From contig JBELMP010000067.1 of the NCBI GenBank assembly GCA_042095695.1, positions 1 through 12,777 of the forward strand: 12,777 bases of DNA, in the 5' to 3' direction. The position numbers and the translations under genes are program-made. Positions 7,793-12,777 of this stretch are shown here, in pieces. The notes beneath the pieces were generated by a model. The model searched no databases. It saw only the letters and a list, made by a program, of their open reading frames with translations, and was not told where the DNA came from. Each line of letters opens with the position of its first letter. Within the stretch, counting starts at the first letter, position 1. Origin of the DNA: Maricaulis sp042095695. GTDB taxonomy: Bacteria > Pseudomonadota > Alphaproteobacteria > Caulobacterales > Maricaulaceae.

Positions 7793-8443
7793 ATGTCGAA
7801 GACCAAGATCGCCGTGCTCATCTCCGGGCGCGGGTCCAATATGAAAGCCATTATAGAGGCGGCTCAGGCAGAGGATTTTCCTGCCGAGATTGTTCTGGTG
7901 GCCTCCAATAATCCCGACGCGCCCGGCTTGAAACTGGCCGAGGATGCCGGGATTGAGACCGAAGCGATCGATCACCGCGATTACGAAACGCGCGAGGCGT
8001 TCGAGGCGGCCCTTGATGCCCTGATCCGGCTTTACGGCGCGCGCATTGTCTGCCTGGCCGGCTTTATGCGCATCCTGACGCCCTTCTTTACGGACAAGTG
8101 GCGTGATCTTTTGATAAATATCCATCCTTCGCTTTTGCCCGCCTTCAAGGGTTTGCATACCCATGAACGGGCACTGGAAGCCGGCGTGCGCATTCATGGC
8201 TGCACTGTCCATTACGTCCGGCCGGAGATGGATGATGGTCCAATTATTGGCCAGGCCGCAGTCCCGGTTCTGCATGGCGATACGCCAGAGACCCTCGCCG
8301 AGCGGGTTCTGGAAGCCGAACACCAGCTCTATCCGCAATGCATCGCCCTGGCCTGTACCGGGAAGGCGCGCGTCGCCGGTGAACGCGTCAGGCTGCAGGC
8401 ACGGGAATTCGGCGCCGACCTGCTAATGAATCCGCACGATTAG
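7793..8443 (+). CDS. purN: Phosphoribosylglycinamide formyltransferase 1 (GAR transformylase)
   Basis: PurN transfers the formyl group of 10-formyl-tetrahydrofolate to GAR to give FGAR, the third step of de novo purine synthesis. The protein is 216 residues, typical of PurN. The phosphate-binding loop LISGRGSNMKAI lies at 9-20. The catalytic residues Asn109 and His111 are in INIHPSLLPAFKG (108-120), and the conserved Asp (147) is in PEMDDGP. LAGFMRIL at 88-95 forms part of the folate site. An AAGAAG about 11 nt before the ATG is a weak ribosome-binding site; coupling to purM is plausible. Its TAG stop overlaps the TAA of the convergent regulator gene in a shared TTAG. Confidence 0.97.
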   Translation: MSKTKIAVLISGRGSNMKAIIEAAQAEDFPAEIVLVASNNPDAPGLKLAEDAGIETEAIDHRDYETREAFEAALDALIRLYGARIVCLAGFMRILTPFFTDKWRDLLINIHPSLLPAFKGLHTHERALEAGVRIHGCTVHYVRPEMDDGPIIGQAAVPVLHGDTPETLAERVLEAEHQLYPQCIALACTGKARVAGERVRLQAREFGADLLMNPHD

Positions 8444-8449
8444 CGGTCG
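8416..8449. repeat. Inverted repeat across the purN/regulator convergent stop codons
   Basis: CGACC (8416-8420) plus GCTAAT (8422-8427), with one bulged T at 8421, pairs with ATTAGC plus GGTCG (8439-8449) across an 11-nt loop. This gives 11 base pairs with one bulge. The right arm contains the shared TTAG that holds the stops of purN (TAG) and of the regulator gene (TAA). There is no T tract on either side, so any role in termination would be non-canonical or limited to 3'-end protection. Confidence 0.55.
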
Positions 8450-9669
8450 AGACATTGATCAAATGCCGTCGCATCGACCAGGACCGCACAGGCTTCCTGG
8501 GCGCGTACCCGCTCGCCTCGGCGCAGATAAATCCCGGCAAGATGCCCAAGGGCTTCGGCATTTAGCGGATCCCATTGCAGGACTCGGCCCAGCCAGCGTT
8601 CCGCCATCCGGTCATCGCCGCGCTCGAGATGCGCCGCAACGATCAAGAGTCCGGTATTTGAATACCAGGGGCGGATCCGCACGGCCTGGGCGTCATAAAC
8701 GCGGGTCATGGCAGCATGGGCGCGTTCCAGATAGCTGAGCTGCAGCTCCGGCTCACCCTTGTATTCGTGCAGATCAGAGAGGTTGATGAAGGCCTCCCAG
8801 GAATCCGGATCAATGGTAACGGCACGATTATAGGCCTCAATCGCCGCATCAATCTCGCCATTGGCGGACAAGGCCAGCCCCAGCGCGCGATAGCCGAGCG
8901 CATAGCCCGGATCGATCTCCAGGGCGAGACGGGCATGAATGAGGGCCTGAGCCAGGCGGCGCTGCGCGTCCGGCGTTAGGGTACGGCCATTGGCCAGGGC
9001 GGTTTGAATTCGCGAATTCTCACCGAACTCCGCCCACTCCCCCGGCGACCATCTTACAACCGTCTGAACCAGGGCATTGGACAGCCCGGCATGGGCCTCG
9101 GTGGCCTGTGCATCCATCTCGATGACCTGTTCATAGAGCCGCATGGCAGCGGCATTCTCCGCCTGGGTCATCTGCGCATAGAAATCGTCTGCCCGGTCGA
9201 TCAGGAGCGCGATATCCTGATCTGGCGTGTCTCCGGGCTTCATCCAGAACCAGACCAGGGCGATCAGGACACTTGCGGCCAGCACACCGGCGAGGCCGCC
9301 AGCCAGGCGCAGCGAGCGGGATACCGGCCGCTCCGCCTCGATTGCGGCGAGCGTCTCAGCCGGCACAAGCAGCCGGTAGCCGCGCTTGGGAATGGTGGCG
9401 ATAAATCGCGGATTGCGGGCATCATCATCCAGGGCCCGGCGCAATTTCCATACGGTGCGCGCCAATGCATCATCATTGACGATCTGACCGGCCCAGAGCG
9501 CGTCCGCGATGTCGTCCCGGGTAACGGTTTCTCCCCCATGCCGAGCGAGAAGGCAGAGAAGGTCAAGGACTTTCGGTTCGGTCTCAATGCTGATCCCGGC
9601 CTTGAGAATCCGGCCGTTACGCGGCTCTACTGTAAAATCTCCGATACGGAAACCGGATTGAAAATCCAC
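8440..9669 (-). CDS. Membrane-anchored winged-helix regulator with TPR sensor domain (CadC/ToxR-like)
   Basis: This is a putative one-component transcription factor of 409 residues. Residues 5-103 form an OmpR/PhoB-type winged helix: FRIGDFTVEPRNGRILK starts the N-terminal beta sheet, EPKVLDLLCLLARHGGETVTRDDI spans the first helices, the recognition helix lies around NDDALARTVWKLRRAL, and the wing ends in PKRGYRLL. A basic linker leads to one transmembrane helix at about 122-143, so the DNA-binding part is cytoplasmic and the rest periplasmic. The C-terminal part has TPR-like helix pairs at about 239-287, 288-320 and 352-390, the clearest being RALGLALSANGEIDAAIEAYNRA. No phosphoacceptor receiver domain is present. 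The GTG start has GGAG 7 nt upstream. It is divergent from the S41 protease gene, with repeats between them. The ligand and target genes cannot be read from sequence. Confidence 0.88.
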   Translation of the reverse strand: MDFQSGFRIGDFTVEPRNGRILKAGISIETEPKVLDLLCLLARHGGETVTRDDIADALWAGQIVNDDALARTVWKLRRALDDDARNPRFIATIPKRGYRLLVPAETLAAIEAERPVSRSLRLAGGLAGVLAASVLIALVWFWMKPGDTPDQDIALLIDRADDFYAQMTQAENAAAMRLYEQVIEMDAQATEAHAGLSNALVQTVVRWSPGEWAEFGENSRIQTALANGRTLTPDAQRRLAQALIHARLALEIDPGYALGYRALGLALSANGEIDAAIEAYNRAVTIDPDSWEAFINLSDLHEYKGEPELQLSYLERAHAAMTRVYDAQAVRIRPWYSNTGLLIVAAHLERGDDRMAERWLGRVLQWDPLNAEALGHLAGIYLRRGERVRAQEACAVLVDATAFDQCLDR

Positions 9670-9692
9670 GACTTAACTCCACACACCGGGCT

Positions 9693-9730
9693 GGTCAGAA
9701 AAAGGTCAGGTCAAAAGGATAGACCGGTCA
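9693..9730. repeat. Four GGTCA direct repeats between regulator and protease genes
   Basis: GGTCA occurs at 9693-9697, 9704-9708, 9709-9713 and 9726-9730. Start-to-start offsets from the first copy are 0, 11, 16 and 33, so copies 1, 2 and 4 lie on nearly the same DNA face. OmpR-family winged helices commonly bind direct repeats about 10-11 bp apart, so this is a candidate operator for the adjacent regulator. That assignment is inference. Confidence 0.45.
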
Positions 9731-9739
9731 TGGCATAAT
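9731..9739 (+). promoter_or_regulatory. Candidate extended -10 promoter of the S41 protease gene
   Basis: TGGCATAAT carries the extended TGn element followed by CATAAT (5 of 6 to TATAAT). No good -35 hexamer is visible at the right distance; instead the GGTCA repeats occupy that region, which fits an activator-dependent promoter. The transcript would start near 9746, about 50 nt before the ATG. Confidence 0.35.
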
Positions 9740-9796
9740 TTCGAGCCGCGCAACAGGGTCGGCCCACATCCACGAAAGCCCGACCCAGGAGTCGTT

Positions 9797-11254
9797 ATGA
9801 GCCTACACCTTTCCCGTCTTGCCTCTGCCGCTTCGGCGCTGTTCTTCGGAGCGGCCTGTGCGGCACAGGAGCCGGCCCTGATATCGCCAGAGGACTTGCG
9901 CAGCGATTTCAGCACCCTCTACACCGTCATGCAGGAGGCGCATTACGACATCGACGCGGCGACGCCCATGCATGTGCTCGATCAACGCTATAGTGAGATC
10001 CTGTCGGAACTGAACGAACCGCTGTCGCAAGCCGACGCCGCCATTCGTTTTCAAACCTTCCTGGCGGAAATCCGTCACGGCCATGCGCGGATTGATTTCC
10101 CGGTCTCGGCGTGGAGTGCCTGGCGCGATACGGGCGGCGGCGCCATCCCGGTCGATATCCGCATTCGTGACGGTCGGGTCTGGATCAGCGATTACCAGGC
10201 CGGCTTCAATCGCCTGCAGCGCGGTGACGAGATTCTGGCCCTGAATGGAGAACCGAATGCCATCTGGCTTTCGCGTCTCACCCGGCATCTCTCGGCGGAG
10301 ACGCCGGACATGGCCTACAGCCTGCTCGAAAGCTATCTGCCGGTTCTCTACTGGGTTGAATATCCAGACCTTGAGAGCGTTACACTACGTGTTCGCCATC
10401 AAGATGGCAGCGAGTCCGAGCTCATTCTCCCGCTTGTATCGCGCTCGCAGATGTCGGACCTGCCGGAGCGCGAGACCGACAGTTTCACACTCCCTGAATT
10501 TGATGCCCGCCTGCTGGACGGCGATATTGCCTATCTTCGACCGGGCCCGTTCTACAACGCTGAACCCGGGGTGAGCCCGTTTGACCCGACGCGCTATATT
10601 GCACGCGTCGACGCTGCGTTCGGGACATTTATGGAGGCGGACGCCCGTGCGCTCATAATCGACATTCGCGACAATCCCGGCGGCGACAACAGCTTCTCTG
10701 ATTCCATCATTGCCTGGTTCGCCGAGGAACGCTGGACCATAGCGTCGGATTTCCGCATCCGCGTCAGCGATGCCACCACGGCGTCCAATCAGGCCCGCCT
10801 TGACGCGCTTGGCGAAAATGCGGGCGGCGTCAGTGCGATTTATGCCGAGCTCTTCGCCGAAACCGCCACGGGCGAGACCGTCTCCTTCGACCTGCCTTAT
10901 GCGCAACCGCGGGAGGGTGAGAGGTTCGAAGGGCCGGTTTATCTTCTGGTCAATCGCTATTCCTATTCCAACGCGGTGAATATGGCGGCGATCATGCAGG
11001 ACTATGGGTTCGGTATTGTGGCCGGCGAGACCACGACGGATATGGCCACAACCTATGGCGCACTGGAAAACTTCACCCTGCCCGCTTCGGGTATTCGCGT
11101 GGGCTATCCCAAAGCGCACATCATTCGCCCCAGCGGCGTCGAGCACTCCCACCCGGTGACACCGGACCTCCCGCTTCCATTCCCCGTCCTGCGCGGCCGC
11201 GAGGATGTGGTTCTCGAGACCCTGCGCAATCGGATCCTCGAAGACCTGGGCTGA
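9797..11254 (+). CDS. Exported S41-family serine peptidase
   Basis: This is a probable periplasmic or secreted protease of 485 residues. A signal peptide occupies about residues 1-23, with a small-residue c-region ACAA before QEP. An N-terminal helical region leads to EIRHGHARIDFP, resembling the catalytic-His segment of tricorn/IRBP-type S41 enzymes (H96). A PDZ-like segment follows, with GFNRLQRGDEILALNG at 136-151. The C-terminal catalytic core has ALIIDIRDNPGGDN (285-298) and the nucleophile region LVNRYSYSNAVNMAA; aligned from memory with E. coli Prc, the nucleophile is S391. The Lys that pairs with Ser in Prc/CtpA is absent (GETTTDMATTYG at 410-421), so a Ser-His-Glu arrangement with H96 and perhaps E449 is more likely. 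AGGAG lies 5 nt before the ATG. Substrate is unknown. It is divergent from the membrane regulator. Confidence 0.88.
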   Translation: MSLHLSRLASAASALFFGAACAAQEPALISPEDLRSDFSTLYTVMQEAHYDIDAATPMHVLDQRYSEILSELNEPLSQADAAIRFQTFLAEIRHGHARIDFPVSAWSAWRDTGGGAIPVDIRIRDGRVWISDYQAGFNRLQRGDEILALNGEPNAIWLSRLTRHLSAETPDMAYSLLESYLPVLYWVEYPDLESVTLRVRHQDGSESELILPLVSRSQMSDLPERETDSFTLPEFDARLLDGDIAYLRPGPFYNAEPGVSPFDPTRYIARVDAAFGTFMEADARALIIDIRDNPGGDNSFSDSIIAWFAEERWTIASDFRIRVSDATTASNQARLDALGENAGGVSAIYAELFAETATGETVSFDLPYAQPREGERFEGPVYLLVNRYSYSNAVNMAAIMQDYGFGIVAGETTTDMATTYGALENFTLPASGIRVGYPKAHIIRPSGVEHSHPVTPDLPLPFPVLRGREDVVLETLRNRILEDLG

Positions 11255-11270
11255 TACGGATGATGCATGA

Positions 11271-11302
11271 CAAAGAAAAGGCCCGCCATTGCTGGCGGGC
11301 CT
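11271..11302 (-). terminator. Intrinsic terminator of ndk
   Basis: A perfect 10-bp stem (11279-11288 with 11293-11302, AGGCCCGCCA against TGGCGGGCCT) has a TTGC loop. Read on the minus strand it is followed by CTTTTCTTTG, a good U-rich tail, placed 30 nt after the ndk stop. The plus side has no T tract, though the stem lies only 24 nt past the S41 gene stop and may also slow transcripts from that side. Confidence 0.82.
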
Positions 11303-11331
11303 GATCTCACAGCCATCAAAACCGGACGGCA

Positions 11332-11754
11332 CTAGCCGACGATTTCGGCATCGGTGAAGAAGAATTTGATTTCTTCTGCGGCGGTTTCCGGCGCATCGGA
11401 ACCATGGACAGAATTCTCGCCGATCGACAGGGCGAACTCCTTGCGGATCGTTCCTTCAGCGGCTTCAGCCGGATTTGTTGCGCCCATCACTTCGCGGTTC
11501 TTGGCGATCGCGTCCTCACCCTCGAGAACCTGTACGACGACGGGCTCAGAGATCATGAATTCAACCAGCTCACCAAAGAAGGGACGCTCCTTGTGGACGG
11601 CATAGAAGCCTTCAGCCTGTTCGCGCGTCATGTGGATGCGCTTGGAGGCTACGATGCGCAGGCCAGCGTCTTCGAATTTCGCGATAATCTTGCCGGTCAG
11701 GTTTCGCTTGGTGGCATCGGGCTTGATGATGGAGAAGGTGCGTTGGATCGCCAT
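11332..11754 (-). CDS. ndk: Nucleoside diphosphate kinase
   Basis: Ndk equilibrates nucleoside tri- and diphosphates by a ping-pong mechanism through a phosphohistidine, and supplies NTPs and dNTPs in the cytoplasm. At 140 residues it has standard length. The whole active site is visible: RTFSIIKPDA (5-14, K11), Y51 in FYAVHKERPFF, R87 in KNREVMGATNP (86-95) with T93, R104 in GTIRKEFA, and the phosphorylated His117 in NSVHGSD after N114. The ATG at 11754 has AAGGA about 8 nt upstream. It is a single-gene unit with its own terminator and a candidate promoter, flanked by the S41 gene (convergent) and the TonB receptor gene (divergent). Confidence 0.98.
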   Translation of the reverse strand: MAIQRTFSIIKPDATKRNLTGKIIAKFEDAGLRIVASKRIHMTREQAEGFYAVHKERPFFGELVEFMISEPVVVQVLEGEDAIAKNREVMGATNPAEAAEGTIRKEFALSIGENSVHGSDAPETAAEEIKFFFTDAEIVG

Positions 11755-11782
11755 GGGAGTGGTCCTTGCTGCAAGTGAAGGA

Positions 11783-11805
11783 AAACCCCGGCCAATCCGG
11801 GGTTT
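11783..11805 (-). promoter_or_regulatory. Terminator-like hairpin in the ndk leader
   Basis: AAACCCCGG (11783-11791) and CCGGGGTTT (11797-11805) form a perfect 9-bp stem with a 5-nt loop. On the minus strand the stem is followed by further T and pyrimidine-rich sequence (TTTTCCTTC). It lies about 28 nt upstream of the ndk ATG, between the candidate promoter and the gene. It could be an attenuator, a leader stabiliser, or a terminator for stray antisense transcription. Confidence 0.5.
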
Positions 11806-11820
11806 GAAGGATTCGCGCGG

Positions 11821-11849
11821 CTTATAGCGGGCGATTGACGCCTTGGAAA
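11821..11849 (-). promoter_or_regulatory. Candidate ndk promoter
   Basis: Minus-strand TTTCCA (11849-11844) and TATAAG (11826-11821) are 17 bp apart; the -35 matches 4 of 6 and the -10 matches 5 of 6. The start would be near 11814, giving a leader of about 60 nt that includes the hairpin at 11783-11805. A GATTC site (11810-11814, GANTC class) falls at the predicted start. Confidence 0.4.
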
Positions 11850-11907
11850 GAGAGGCAAGCGTTTCCCTTTGCCGTGCGAACTGGACCCGAATGTCAAACG
11901 GTCCTAG

Positions 11908-11923
11908 GTGTCATGGCTGACAC
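11908..11923. promoter_or_regulatory. Palindromic candidate operator upstream of the TonB receptor
   Basis: GTGTCA-TGGC-TGACAC is a perfect 6-bp inverted repeat with a 4-bp spacer, 32 bp before the receptor start. A further TGTCA lies 17 bp upstream at 11892-11896. The symmetric form suits a dimeric repressor, but the regulator is unknown. Confidence 0.3.
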
Positions 11924-11955
11924 GGTGTTGGTGCCGGCGGGGAAAGCGTTCAGTC

Positions 11956-12777
11956 ATGCGGTATTGGGTGGGAAGTTTGCTCCTGTTTGGCCTTGCGCCA
12001 GCAGCTCTGGCTCAGAGCGAGTTTCCAATCGCCGACCAAATCTCGGTAACCGGATCGGTGCTGGAGCGAACGCCCGCCAATCAATCGCTGGATGAAATCT
12101 CGGCCGAGCGGCTCGATGCCGCCCTTCCCCTGACGCTGACGGATGCGCTTCGACTCTCCCCAGCAGCCAATATCACAACCAATTCACGCGGCGAGACGCT
12201 GGTCTATCTGCGCAATGCCGGTGAACGTCAGACCGCGCTCTATTTTGACGGCGCAGCAATGAATATCCCCTGGGATAACCGCTTCAGCCTCTCCGCCCTG
12301 CCCGCCGGCGCGATTGGCCAGCTGGCCGTGCAGTCCGGCCCCGCCTCCTCCCTCTATGGGGTCAATGCGGCCGGCGGGGTGATCGAGCTTGCTCCGGTCA
12401 GCGCTGCTGATCGGGACCGGCCCGGCTATGCGGAATTGACGGTTGGATCCGCCGGATTGCGCAATGCAGCGCTGAGCTGGGTGGAGGCGCGGGAAGCCAG
12501 CGAGTTCCTGATCGCCGCACAGTCGATGGAGCATGGTGGCACCCCTGATCTGATCAATACGGACCAAGCCCGTCATGCGCTCCTGGGGCGATATCGCCAG
12601 GACCTGTCTGCGGCAAGTTATGTCAGTGCGACCCTGCTGATAACAAAAGGCGATTATGGCATTGCCCCGGCACGATTTGATCGCGACAGCCAGGGACGGG
12701 CGCGATATTGGCGCTATCGCGATGCGGATCAGAACCTCGCGATTCTGCGCGGCGGGTTTGCGCCCTCGACCCGCTGG
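11956..12777 (+). CDS. TonB-dependent outer-membrane receptor, 3'-truncated by window edge
   Basis: The frame is open to the last base, showing 274 residues of a protein that should be considerably longer. It begins with a signal peptide: Met-Arg, a hydrophobic core at about 4-14, and AALA before QSEF at about residue 20. A TonB-box-like DQISVTG follows at about 27-33. The plug domain runs from about 40 to 150: TLTDALRLSPAANIT, then LVYLRNAGERQTALYFDGAAMN, and the highly typical VQSGPASSLYGVNAAGGVIEL. After this the first barrel strands begin, with alternating polar and aromatic residues. Such receptors import siderophores, vitamin B12, sugars or other large nutrients using TonB energy. Substrate cannot be assigned from the plug. 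No N-terminal signalling or carboxypeptidase-like extension is present. A GGGGAAAG lies rather far (about 10-12 nt) from the ATG; no upstream in-frame start gives a signal peptide. Confidence 0.93.
   Translation, partial: MRYWVGSLLLFGLAPAALAQSEFPIADQISVTGSVLERTPANQSLDEISAERLDAALPLTLTDALRLSPAANITTNSRGETLVYLRNAGERQTALYFDGAAMNIPWDNRFSLSALPAGAIGQLAVQSGPASSLYGVNAAGGVIELAPVSAADRDRPGYAELTVGSAGLRNAALSWVEAREASEFLIAAQSMEHGGTPDLINTDQARHALLGRYRQDLSAASYVSATLLITKGDYGIAPARFDRDSQGRARYWRYRDADQNLAILRGGFAPSTRW

Noticed and set aside
9006..9019. 14-bp perfect palindrome GAATTCGCGAATTC
   Set aside because: It lies inside the regulator coding sequence (encoding E-N-S-R-I), with no partner site or promoter context; most likely chance.
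9797..9865. Lipoprotein signal (Cys21) for the S41 protease
   Set aside because: The residues before the Cys (F-G-A-A) lack the Leu/Val expected at -3 of a lipobox; a standard signal peptidase I site fits better.
1..12777. Mobile elements, CRISPR arrays, tRNA/rRNA genes, or a defence island
   Set aside because: No transposase, integrase, regularly spaced repeats, tRNA-like cloverleaf or toxin/nuclease cluster was seen; the content is housekeeping genes with intact reading frames.

Overview
The window looks like chromosomal core DNA of an alphaproteobacterium, probably of the Caulobacterales/Maricaulales/Hyphomonadaceae group. The base composition is GC-rich. The block exported DUF2066 protein - HdaA (DnaA inactivator) - polyphosphate kinase - exopolyphosphatase, facing RNase D on one side and divergent from purM-purN on the other, resembles gene order I recall from these bacteria. 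Taxon assignment is an inference from protein style and synteny, not from a marker search.

Layout: (1) 1-1100, + strand: RNase D, cut by the left edge. (2) 1097-6595, - strand: a compact four-gene unit reading DUF2066 protein -> hdaA -> ppk -> ppx. Spacing is 24 nt, then a 4-nt ATGA overlap, then 28 nt. (3) 6596-6726: divergent promoter region. (4) 6727-8443, + strand: purM-purN, two steps of de novo purine synthesis. (5) 8440-9669, - strand: a membrane-anchored winged-helix regulator with a TPR C-terminus. (6) 9670-9796: divergent region with four GGTCA repeats. (7) 9797-11254, + strand: an exported S41-family protease. (8) 11279-11302: an intrinsic terminator for ndk. (9) 11332-11754, - strand: nucleoside diphosphate kinase, with a hairpin in its leader. 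(10) 11956-12777, + strand: the N-terminal part of a TonB-dependent outer-membrane receptor, cut by the right edge. No gene-free stretch exceeds 300 bases; the longest gap is 201 bp between ndk and the receptor.

How the genes fit together: the minus-strand unit joins replication-initiation control (HdaA acts on DnaA-ATP) with polyphosphate synthesis and breakdown, and adds an exported protein of unknown function. purM, purN and ndk serve purine and NTP supply. The winged-helix/TPR protein and the divergent S41 protease form a plausible membrane regulator and periplasmic effector pair, which is inference only.

I did not find a clearly new defence or mobile system. The most unusual signals are small-scale: both convergent gene pairs overlap by four bases at their stop codons, and both overlaps sit in or beside an inverted repeat; helically phased GGTCA repeats lie between the regulator and the protease; and a terminator-like hairpin sits in the ndk leader.
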